Assembly: GCA_008360975.2 (NCBI GenBank)
Contig: CM039187.1
Coordinates: 19,125,495-19,189,494, forward strand
DNA: 64,000 nt
DNA from: Lichenostomus cassidix
Taxonomy: Eukaryota > Chordata > Aves > Passeriformes > Meliphagidae
Reading direction: 5' to 3'
Shown here: piece by piece, positions 1 through 11,200 of the stretch
How the letters are laid out: each line of letters opens with the position of its first letter
Numbering within the stretch: the first letter of the stretch is position 1
Program-made: the position numbers and the translations under genes
Notes under the pieces: model-generated
What the model saw: the letters and a program-made list of their open reading frames with translations, nothing else
Told to the model about the DNA's origin: nothing
The model's database searches: none

Positions 1-1900
1 GGTCCCTTTCTGCAGCACTGCTTTCCAGCCCCTCATTCCCCAGCTCATCTCAGAAGAGAATATTTCCATGAGAGGTCTTGAGTCTTCCCACTCCTTTTGT
101 GACCAAGAAAAAGTGAAGAGAGATAGCGTGGGTATTTAAACACTTACTGAATCTTTTCCTTGTTACCCCTTGTAAGTACCTAGCAAAAAAGCAATGGCTC
201 CAGAAAGAGCAATCTAGTCCTTTTCTTTGGACAGGGTTAAGATGGACCCTTGAGAATAATGCTACACATGCAGCTGTGTTCATATGCTGCAGTGAACTGA
301 AGTGAGGAAAGAGTTGTACAGTTAATTTTGGACAAGGTAGGATGAAATGCTCCCTCTATTTCCTCCTTTTTTTTTTTTTTTAATTATTTACAAGCTTTGT
401 AACTGTCCCTTAGGCCTGCCTACTCTTCTAGTGTGTGAAGGAGCTTTTTCCTTGATTTGTCATCTGAGTTTTCAGGTGGGGGTTGCTGAAATAACACACT
501 AGCAGTTATTACACTTAAGCTAATTTGTGGAGGCACATTAATTTCACTGTAGGGATTTGGGAAGTTTAAATGCTAAAGAGGTTTCCTGTGGGCTTTGCAT
601 TGGTTAAATAAAATGCATAGTATCCTAAGTGACACTGGCAGCCTGGAGAAGCCCTGTGGGTTCCCAGGAAGCTGGAAGCTGACTCTGCTAACTCTCTCTG
701 TGATACTTCAAGGCTTTAAAGAGAGAGAATTTAAAACCTTATTTCGTAAGAGCATGTTGAAATCCTCTTATAACATCAGAGAGATGATTTTGTTTTTAAT
801 TTTTTATACTGCAAGTTAGAAGATACACAGCTTAACAAGGGAAATAATGTGGAACAATCAAAAAGTCATACATGTGGTTATTAATCTGTTTTCATAGTTC
901 TTAATATATACTTGCTCTTCTGTAATAGTAAAATAATTTGCCTAGAGACTCAAGTTTCCAGGTAGCTAATTTTTGTCTTTCACATAAATCCCAAGTAGGT
1001 TCTGTATTTGCACACTTCTCCAGTGCCCGTGTGTTCTTTATCTAGTGTCTGTTTCTGGGATGATTCAGAGGGGAAAGTTATGGTTTCTTCTTTGCATACC
1101 TGGAGTTTCTCATAAGACTCTATCATCAGGAAATGCTTTTTGTCCTAGTACTTCCCTATTGTGAGAGCAAACACTTTGGTTTCAGAAGACAGGCTGTGGC
1201 AAACAATTTGTAAGCTTAAAGTAGTCTTTCAGTAAAGAAATATTTGGAGGTAACAAGAGAGTTTGATGAACTTTGGAGATAGAGTTGATTAGTGGGGAAT
1301 AGTTGTTCCTTTCTGCTTGTAACCACCTCTGTTCTAACATTAGTGGTGACACTAAGCTGAGTACAGAATGTGCATTGACTGCTTGGGATTGACTGCCTTG
1401 ATTGGGAAGCCAGATTTTAAGCAGTCTACTTTTGCTGTGCTGAAGTGCATCAATGAAAGACCTCACTGGTGGAAGTGTTTTTCTAAGTTTGCAAAGAAAT
1501 AGGCTGAATAATTTAGGCAGAATCTGCTGCTTTGTCTTCAGTGACAAAATCAGTAAATTGAACCCTACTCTCTCAACAATAACAGTGTCCTTCCACTGCT
1601 TATTGTCTCTTTACTCAAACATGAACATAGTTTTACAGAAACTGGTAAATGTCATTTGGAAGACAGCATCTTCTAGATGAAAACGCTGAACATAAAACTA
1701 CTTCATACTGGAGGGAACAACTTGGCTTCCCCCTAGGAGTTTTCCTTGCTCGTAGAAGACATGTCAAAAGCTAAGTTAGGGATGAGTATAAAGTGGGTAT
1801 CGTTTTTTCTCTTCCACAGCTATTGCTTCAGGTTTCTCATGACCAAGGATACGGAGTTTCTGTATCACTGTAACACAGGTTTTCCTCGTTGTAGTGCTGT
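1..1900. other. Upstream intergenic DNA, no gene seen
   Basis: This AT-rich stretch lies upstream of the PIK3AP1 CpG island. Short open frames occur on both strands (for example 1182-1547 on the minus strand), but none has a recognisable domain, splice structure or CpG context. The only simple repeat I see is a 15-base poly-T run at 367-381. Distal PIK3AP1 regulatory DNA is possible but not shown by the sequence. Confidence 0.6.
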
Positions 1901-2121
1901 TTCCTCGGCCACCTATGGACTATGTGATTGGAGCCGGCAGGGAAAGGCAGTATCCCTCCTTCGGGAAGAGTCCTGCCGAGTACCGGGAAGGCGAGGCACG
2001 GCCGGGCAGGAGCAGCCCCGTGCCCAGCTCTGCAGGGGGCGCCGCGGGCGGGAGGCGGGGCCGGGAGGAGCCCGGTGCCGTGTCCTGTGCCGTGCCGGGG
2101 CGAGGGAGCGGCCGCGGGGGG

Positions 2122-2151
2122 ATGCACCGCGTTGCTGCGCCGGCGATGTGA
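2122..2151 (+). CDS. Upstream ORF in PIK3AP1 5' leader (9 codons, ends ATG-TGA)
   Basis: The frame reads MHRVAAPAM and stops. Its last codon is itself an ATG followed directly by TGA (2146-2151), so the leader holds both a nine-codon upstream ORF and a minimal start-stop element. The stop is 38 bases before the main start codon. The first upstream ATG has G at -3 and C at +4 (moderate context). Whether it is in the mRNA depends on a transcription start upstream of 2122, which is likely for this CpG island but not proven. Confidence 0.4.
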   Translation: MHRVAAPAM

Positions 2152-2156
2152 GGGAA

Positions 2157-2175
2157 GGGGAACGGCCCGTTCCCC
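2157..2175. promoter_or_regulatory. 19-bp GC-rich palindrome just upstream of the start codon
   Basis: GGGGAACGG and its exact reverse complement CCGTTCCCC are separated by one base. The palindrome ends 14 bases before the PIK3AP1 ATG. In RNA it could form a seven-base-pair stem with a five-base loop between the upstream ORF stop and the main start. In DNA it could be a dimer binding site. No specific factor is assigned. Confidence 0.5.
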
Positions 2176-2189
2176 GCCAGCCCCGGACC

Positions 2190-2202
2190 ATGGCGGCCCC
2201 CG
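2190..2202 (+). CDS. PIK3AP1: PIK3AP1 coding exon 1 (start codon, 13 bases)
   Basis: Encodes MAAP plus the first base of codon 5; the donor is G|GTAGGT at 2203. Joined to exon 2 it reads [16 protein letters not shown], which parallels the short N-terminus before the TIR domain in other BCAP proteins. The Kozak context is strong (A at -3, G at +4). Confidence 0.88.
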
Positions 2203-5200
2203 GTAGGTGCTGCGGCTGTCGTCCCGGGAGCCGGGGGAAGCGGCGGGGCTTCTCCGCCGGATCGTGCTGCGCGGCGGGGCCAGGGTGCTGTGCCCCGCTG
2301 TGCTGCGGCGGGCCGGGGCTCTCCGCAGCTGCCCCGCGCCGAGGGACCGGTGAGCGGAGCGGAGCCCTGCCCGCGCCCCTGGGGAAGGGGGGATCCGCTC
2401 CCCGAATTTAGGGGACCACGGGGCTGTTCAGAGCAACGGTAGCTCTTCTGTTCGTAGTCGGGCTGCAGCGCTTTCTAGTTTGCCTTGCTTCACTTGGCTT
2501 GAGCGCAGGGCAGGTGCTGGCAGAGTTCTGTGTCTTAAATGCATTTCGGCATGGCAGATCAGCAGGCTCTGAAGGAGGGTGTTCTGTGGAGTAATCTGCC
2601 CCAGTCCGCCTTTACCATTTGCATGTTTCTCTGTGATATTCATAGAGAAGTCAGTTCTTTCTGCACATAGGTTTATGCTTCAGCACCACCTCCTTTTGGT
2701 GTTATGACTTCGTACCCCTTGCCACAGTGGCAAAAGTTCACAAGCTGAGCTAGTTTGCTGTAATTGAAAATGTTTTAGCTAACATATGTGCAGGTAAAAC
2801 TACCTAGAACAGAGCTGCAAACTCAAAGAGGAGAGGGGTTTTGCCTGTATTGTGTAAGTCTTGCTAATGGTCAGTTTGCAAGTTCCTCTCTTTGCAGGGA
2901 AGCATATGTGTTTTATCTAAAAAAGGAAAAACGTGCCATTCTCAGGGTGTGAAGTAACATTTGCGTTTCATTGACGCGTATCTCCTGTGATGTAAAAATA
3001 AGCTAAACGGAGGCCTCAGGAGACTTGTGGGCAAAACTACTTTTCTCCTGATAAACAGAAGGTGATTTCACAGAGACTGTTAAAAATAGAACAACTTTAG
3101 ATTGACTTATCATAATGCAAATCTCGTTTCTCTCAGTGAAGTTTGGTTTGCAAAAACTTTATCCACTTTGATTCTGCTATTTCCTCTTGCTTGTTTGCAG
3201 CATTTTATTTAAAGTGAAGGTTTTCTATTCCAGTCAAGGTAAGAAGTTTCACTGGGATGTTAATAGTTATTGCATGTGATCACTTTTACTTTGCATTCCA
3301 CCTCTGCAAAGAATGCATTTATTTAATCATACAGCACTTAAATACACACACTTCAAATACTGAAATGTGGAGCATGCTGGGAACTTCTCTTAATGGCCCA
3401 CCAGCAGTTTCTGTTACCTCTTGGAAGTGCTCTCCTTTCAGAATTTGATTATAAAGACACTTTGAGTTGGGTTTCCTTTATAGCATAGATAATTGTCTTT
3501 CATGAAGAGTGAACACCCATTTATCAAACAATATTTTGGACTGCAATATTTGTGTATCCTCCATACACATGAATCCCAAACCACACTGGAACAGGTTACA
3601 TAATGTCTTTCTTATGTAGTCAGAATTAGAGGTGGATTTTTTTTTAGCAGATGAAAATAGATTGCTTGCCACTGCGTATGATTATCTGAGTTAAAATAAA
3701 GGCTTTAGTCTCAGTTTTTTACCTGGTCTGTGGACAATGAGAAGTCATGATTTACTTATGAGAGGTATGTGAAAGATGGCACACAAAAGTTGTATATTAT
3801 TACAGGCCCTGAATATTCTTTATGGGACCCAAAAGTACAATGGAAAATTTTATGATCTGTAAATTGAAAAAAGATCAAACTTTTTGGCTTATGTAATGAA
3901 ATAATAGATAATAACAGTTGATATTGTAAGATGTAGTCTAACCCAGAGCCAATATGCTAACTTCCCACAGTATCCTTCAGCTATTTTAGTGATAATCAGA
4001 ACCTTATGATATGGCCATAAACCACTGTCTCATGTTTGCTCTGAACTTGCTCATCACCTTACTACTTGCAGACATAATTTGGAGATGAACCTGATTTGTT
4101 TGCTTTTCAGAGAGGAACTGTGAAGGCATGAGACAGTCATGTATGCTTCTCTTGCCATGGGTTTCTGTGAGTTTTACTGAATTTTGTCATCCTCTTCCAT
4201 TCTGTGTGGAGTTCGTAAGCTAGGGAAAACTTTGTATCATGTTGTTAGTGCTGTTTCATCTGTGGGGCTTACACCTCAGTTATAGGTCTTAGGCATTTCT
4301 GCAGTACTGGTTTGTAATCTCATCAGTCTTTTATCATTGCTGTATAATAAAGTGTGCAGCTAAACACTGAAGAGTCAGCTACAGCTGGAAAGGAGTCCAA
4401 AGGTTATGGTTTGTCATTGCAAACTGCAACAGAGCTGCACCTTCATGATTTTCGATGACATAAATAAACATTTCCTGCTGTATTGTTAGTGGTGCTGACA
4501 TTTTATAGACAGAGGCAAAAGAATTTTTAATACTCTAAGCTTAGGAATCCAGTAACAAGGTATTGTTAAAATTTAAACTAGATCACACTTGAGAGTATGA
4601 AAGACAGACTTGCACCAGCCAACCATTTTTCTTCATCTTGCTATTGTGTATAGTGTTCCTATATGTCTTTCTTTAATTGAAGACTTCTTTGTGTTTATTT
4701 TTCTAAAACCAGTCTGTCAAAAGCATTATCAAAGCATCCATCTAAGGTCAGGGTTTAAGGAAATAAATTTTTTGGTGTTTACTAAAGGATTTCTGTATAC
4801 ATGTACAATAGGCAGAGTATATGTTGTATTTTGAACTGTGCTCTGTGAGTTATTCTTATGTGTGAAGAATTATGAAAAGCCTCCCTGAAATGTTCTGTAT
4901 CCTCCATTTATTACACTATTCCCTGAGGACTGGACAGTAGTTGGTGCTGCAAAAGGCGCTATTTGATTAGACAAATAACAGCATGATCCAGGAAAGAGAG
5001 TCCTGTGTAATCCTTCTTTTGAAAGAGAATGTTGCAACATTCTAGATAGTTATTTCTAGATTTTTGGGCTTTTTTGAAACAGTCCCAATGCTGACTTAAG
5101 CTTATTTAGCTCTGCAAGACCCACTTCCAGTATTTTTGCTTATGAACATAGAGTGTTACTTTGGCTCTGCAAGTGAAGTCAGTAATTTTATTTCTCAGTT

Positions 5201-8200
5201 CTCCTTTTAGGAGCATTGTTCTTCAGTTTATTGCATACGTGTAAAAGGCTGTAGGAGCTGAGGTAAGAAGGCCTGAAGAAAGCTGGCACAGCTCTGTGGT
5301 CTTGTAGAGCAGTGCTAGCTAGGAAATCAATACTTTTCCTAAACACTAGGTTAAGTTCCTTCCTGCTGGATGCAAAGGTTGCACTGCTCTGGCAGGGAAC
5401 TTGCAGTGAGTCTGTCAAGTTTGTATCCTATATCTGCTTATAGGAGAAGGGAAGGATTCTTGGATGCTTAGTGCCCTTAGTGCAATGCATATTTGAAGTC
5501 AATGGCTCTGCTACCCTGTTTCCAAGCACAGCTGCTTCCTTTCATTGAAAGACTGTAGAAGGGTCTGTTGGCTCACAGGTTTAGTTGTGGAAGCTGTGTG
5601 CTTCTTCAAAGTGAATAATAGGATTAGGTTTTCCATTTTAGAGGATGTTAAAATGCCCAGAAGGCCACTACTGATCTTCCCAGAGACTGGAGGCCTTCTG
5701 CCAGAAAGCATTAGGGGTAGGACTTAAGCTTTGGGCACACCTCAGAGTTGTTGCATGGCCTTTCCATCAGTTGAGGTAGGGCTCAGCTGGCGATGGTGCA
5801 GTGAGCACAGTGAGTGTGAGCTCCATTCTCAGCAGACAGTTCTGCTGTCCTTTCCCACTGTACTGCATGTAAATCAGCACAGGGCAGTGGAAGCAGAAGT
5901 CTGTGGTATATCTCCCTTTCCCTTTCTAGAGCAAAACTTTAATTCTGCTTAGTTTTCCTGTTTTTGCTCATATGATTCTGTTGTCTTTGCCAGGTGGTGT
6001 TCAGCCACCCTCAGTGATATTTTGGCAGTAGTGGTGTGCTCACTGGCGTGAAAGCCATCTTTTTTCACAGCACTGCACTCTTAGCTTAAAGGTCCCAAGG
6101 TTTTGAGTCCTGAGGACTCTGCTTTATGAGCTTGGTGGATCCTCTCCATTGGGAATGCTGTCTCCTGCAAGCCTCCATCTGGGGTTCAGGAGCTGTATTC
6201 ACTCCCAAAATGCAGCTGTCCTAGTGAATACATCAGCACTGCACTGCCCGTGTTCTCCATAGCTAGGATATCATCCTTTCACAGCTAGAGATTTATTTAT
6301 GCAGGTAACCATGACATTACTGGTTGAGCACAGAGCACATCTTCTCAACTGTATCACTTCTGCTGAACTACAGTTTAAAGCTGCTAATTGTATAGTTTAG
6401 GGCTAGACATTGTTTCAGCTGTAATTTCTTAATGAAGGTTGTGGGAAGGTAGAAGAATAAAGTCTTCGGAGGCTGTGCAATTTTGGTTGAATTTTTCTAA
6501 GGTGACTGCAAAACTGTCATCTTCAGTTCTGGTAAATTCACTCAGCAGATCCTCCTTTTGGATGCCAAATTTTAGGCATTGCCCTCTACTTTAATTGGAA
6601 AAATCTGCCTTTGCTTGCTTTATGATGGAGATGGGTTGAAAATGTTGACACTTCTAAAGAGTCAAACAGAAATTAGAAGAAGACAACTTGTTAACAAGAT
6701 TTGAAATGCTCAGCTCTGAAATTTGCCATGGGACCTGTGTTGTAAATGTCTTCAGAGGTAAGTGGGAAAATTAAATTCAGACTTAAACATTTCCTTGAGA
6801 TTGGTGAGTGAGCACTGCATCATGTCATACTGGTTCAATTTCCATCTGCTCCTCTTAGCAAGCTGTTAACAGTTTTAAGTGCTTTCTTTCCAGAACACAG
6901 AAACGCATGAGTCTGTAGTTAGAAGCTGTGTCTAGAGAATTACGGAAGTAGTCAATTTTGGGTCTATTTTGGGTTGTGTTATGGCCACCACTATTGTATT
7001 AGTTCTTTCCCTCTGAAAAGAGGCGTTGCCATTCCAGAATTGTTGGGAAAATTTTCTGTGACAGTTTTGAGGAAGGACTCTGACATGGCCTTTTGAAATG
7101 TCTGAAGCCTGAACAACAGAGTGGCTGTGCTGTGAGCACTGGGGCTGAGGTTCCCTTAGTTGCATGCATACTTCTCAGGCAGTTTGCTTTCTCATTGCTG
7201 CAAAGAGAGCAAATATCTAACACCATGGGGCCATAGTGATTTCCTGTAAGTATTGTGTGACCTCATTTAAATAAAGGACTTTGTTATTTTAGGTGTGCTG
7301 TTTGGTATATGTTCCACTTGGGCATATTATGATCTGCAGTTGTGTTGCAGAGACCCTATAATTGCCTAAAATGGTTTTAACTTTACATGTGAAGGTGAAT
7401 TTCCCTTTTCAAGCTAGTTTGTTTTGAAGGTCTGGGTTTTGTGGCTTTTTTTTTCTTCCTATCAGAGTGCTTTAAATCTGTAAATCTCTATGTGTAGTTT
7501 GTTTCACTTGCAACTGCATAGGAAATGCTCTTCTTTATAGGAACGTTTTTTGAGGATGAAAAAGCGACTTGAATTTAGTGGCAAAGCTGCAAATAGGAGT
7601 TCATCCACTCTTAGAATTGCTTTATAGCTGTGGACACCTCATTTTGGATGGAACTACTACTCCTTTGAAATGCTTTGTAGTTTCTGACAGGAGTTAGAGT
7701 GACTATGCTGTGGGTTTCTTTGTTGCAAAGCTGTGGGTGAGATCATGGTTTGAATTTAATCATTTTTCCTGTGGTCATCTTGCACCTGTACAGGAGCCCC
7801 TGGAGAATATGATGTGCTGATTGTGTATGCAAGTGACGCCAGCGAATGGTGTCAGTACCTCCAGAACCTCTTCCTCTTTACTCGGCACATTCGAAAGCAT
7901 CGGATTCTGAGCTACCAGCTGGAAGACGACTCTGCCATCTCCCACCAGGAGCTGGACCTGTTCACCAGAAGTCGGAGTATCATCCTTTTGCTTTCTGCTG
8001 AGCTGGTGCAGAGTTTTTATGTCCCTCACATCCTGCAGAGCCTTCAGGAAGCTTTATGGCCCCCGTGCAAAATAGTCAAGCTGTTCTGTGGTGTTACAGA
8101 CTGTGATGACTATTTGGCCTTTTTCAAGGACTGGTCTCAGTGGCAAGAGCTCACAAATGATGATGAGCCTGATGCTTACCTTGCAGCTGTCAAGAAGGCT

Positions 8201-11200
8201 ATTTCAGAAGGTAAGACCATAGTCATGGAGTTGTGCTTTCTAGTCAGGGGTTGAAGGAGGGAGATGCATGATACTGTTTATTCTTATTTTAACGCTGGTA
8301 ATGTGCTTTACTTAAAGAGAAAATTAAAGCAAATTGTCCAAACCTTGTAAACTAGGAAGTGCAAGCAGATTTTTCTATATCTGGTCAGTTGGTCCCTAAT
8401 TCAGGAGAGCTTACCAGTGACTCACAGAGAACTTCTAAATTTGAGATTGTCTTGGGTGCCTGGTTTTGAAAGCAAATTGAAAATTAAAGCTTTTTATGCT
8501 TAAAGTTCTGCCTGTGCATATTGTAGTCTGCAGTTTATTGACCCCAGTCAATGGAAAATTGTCTTCTATTTATTTAGTTTAAGGAAAGGAATTCTTTTCC
8601 TTCAGACTTGTTTCTGTCATACCAGAACCAAAATAAGGTCTAATATGTATTCTCTAGCACTGGGCCTAAAATCAAATCTGTAATTCATCATATGTAACAA
8701 ACTGATCTGTTGTAACCACGTTGACAATAGATCAGTTTGTTACATATGATGAAAAGGCAGATATTAATTAAAGAATTGTACTGATGGCCTTAAAAATAAC
8801 GCAACCAGTCTGAAAGTGATCACCTTGTAACTCACGCAGAGGGCTTACTAGCAGAGAAGTATTAACAGCTGGAGACTACCTGTGCCCAATATACTGAGTT
8901 TTAATTGATTCTGAACTGTCCTAAACTCTAGAAGGCTGTGTAGAATTCCTTTTTCATAGTTTCTGTTGAAATGAAGGGGGAGAGCTCTGGGCAGTCATGC
9001 TGGTTCAGGTATTTTTATGACATTGCCATAAGTAGGGTTACAGTATTCTTTGTTAGCCTCAGCAAGACTGGAATCCTGCAGTTGCATTTTGGCTTAAGAT
9101 TTATCTCTATTTTCTGGCATAAATGAGGCAATGTGTCCAGTGTTGTGTGCATAAAGATGCCTTATGCCAGGATAACAACTGCAATAATCATGATGACAAA
9201 TTTATCACAGTAAAAATAAATTTTGAAAGTCATGATCTTGGCCAAAATGGTTTCCCTGAAAAAAGATGGTTTGGGGATTATGCTGAAGATGTCACTCTCA
9301 GGTAAACAGGTCACAAAAAATATTTCTTAGTATCTTTTAAAAATCTGCATAAACTGAAGTTTGCATCTCTATTTCACATTCTTCTAAAACATCTTGTTTT
9401 CCCAATGCTCAAGCTAAACCAAACCTAGAATGGCTCCTTTGCTTTCTAGAAGAAAGTCTGGAAGAAGACAGAAAACTCTGGCTGAACTTTTATACTCCAA
9501 AAAATAAAACTGAATGGAGATTAAATCAGCCTTTCTGACTCTTCCTGTCAAAAGCAAAATTTAGTAATTGTTTTCTTCCAAATTTCAGTCTAGAGCACAG
9601 AACCAATATTTTATTGATTTTAAAATATGCTTTTCAAACTTCTGGAGGTTTAAACATTTCACTGGCTAATTAATGTTAAAGGTGTTACTAAACATATCCA
9701 AGGGCTGTCGAGTTATTTTAGGCCAGACAAGGAGTAAGTTCTAGTGTAGTTGAAGAGTGTGTGAGAATACAAAGGTGTGTTGATACTGAAGTCTTTTCCC
9801 AGAGCCAGCTCTTGCCAGTCTTGCTGCATTCTGAGCAGCAATTTAGTGGGCTGTCTGGCTATTCAGTTGGCTGGCTGCCAGACATCCGTGGCAAAATTTC
9901 TTAGGGTAAGGCTCTAGAGTCTGACCTACCACAGCTGGATATAGAGTCCTTCTCCATCTGTGCTGTAAGTTAGCATGTGCTGAAACAAATTGTGCTTTGA
10001 CTTTATGTAGACAGTGTTTTGAAAGGGAGATGGTGCTTTGGATTTTTGTAGCTGTTTGTACATAACAAAAAAATCAGCTTATTTTCTGTTTTCTCATTTT
10101 AATAAGCGTACATTCATCTCAAGCTGACACCAGCAGATCTAGAAAATATTTGACTGAGAGAAAAAAATGAGGTAAAACCAAACTAATTTGCTGTGGACTC
10201 TGCTGTTACGTGTTCCAGATTAGTATATAAAGATTCAGAATTTCTGGACTTGTGTTATTTTTACGGGAATCATAGCTGATGTGGCTGTCACCTGCATGAC
10301 ATGTCAGGTTTTTGGTTTGTGCACATCAGAACAGTTGCAAAGGTGAGCCATCTGCTGTAGTTTTGACTCATGTGAAGGAAGAACCTATTTGAAATGGGCT
10401 GCTTTCATGGCCAAAGTATTTGGATGAAAGTATCAGAGCCTACTTCTATGTGGGGAAAAAAATGACTCTGTGACCTCTTCCATTGTGTGATTCTACAGGC
10501 CAAGTTTTTTGAATGGCCTCAAATGCAAATGTTCTGATGTTTCCTCTGAAGAGAAGACAGCCCCAGGTGTGCATAGTTCTTTTTGGGGGTGAAACTGTGA
10601 AAACTTTCTTCTTGACTGGTAAGAAAAAAATCTGCCTTATGGCTTGGTTGCAGCATGAGTGACTTAAAGCGTTTATGACAGCAGACCTCTCCCGCAGAGA
10701 AATGCAGCCTCTCCTCTGGTCTTACTTAAGTCACAGCAGTCTGAATTTTTCTTGAGTAAGGCAGCCCTTAATTCTTTCGAGCACGTAGCAGAGAAAGTTT
10801 ATGACCATATTTGAAGTTGTTTGGGTCTGGGTGTCTTCCTGGGAAGTACTTCTCTTCACATGCATTCACCAATACTTCTAAAAGCAGTGTCAGTACACAC
10901 TGAAAAACTAGGCCTGATGCTAAAATGGCTCAGCTTCAGCTTCCTAATTGCTGAATTCTGAGCTACTAAGACATATGGTACAGGACCCAGCAAGGGCTAA
11001 TGCTTCTCTAGAGGCTGCACAGAGGCCCTGTGCAGGCTATGCTGTTGCCTCTAGCACAGCTGTTGGCTGTGGTTTGTTTAGGACATCATGGGAGCATGAC
11101 ACCCCCGGACATCACATGCTGAAACCTATTTTAATTTTTATTAGTTAAGCATGAATTCAGAAATGAGGAAGCCCTCATCTAGCCTTGTTGAAAATGGTGT

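Larger units (their letters stand above)
1930..2420 (+). promoter_or_regulatory. PIK3AP1: CpG island promoter of PIK3AP1
   Basis: A sharp change from AT-rich sequence to very GC- and CpG-rich sequence surrounds the PIK3AP1 start codon at 2190. A GC box (GGCGGGGCC) lies near 2054-2062. No TATA box is evident, as expected for a CpG island promoter. Two TTCCTC motifs (1882-1887 and 1901-1906) sit just upstream; read on the other strand they are GAGGAA, an ETS/PU.1-type core. The transcription start cannot be placed from sequence alone. Confidence 0.75.

Noticed and set aside
10480..10500. Sequence resembling a CR1 forward tail (GTGTGATTCTACAGG)
   Set aside because: No CR1 body precedes it, so chance similarity is as likely.
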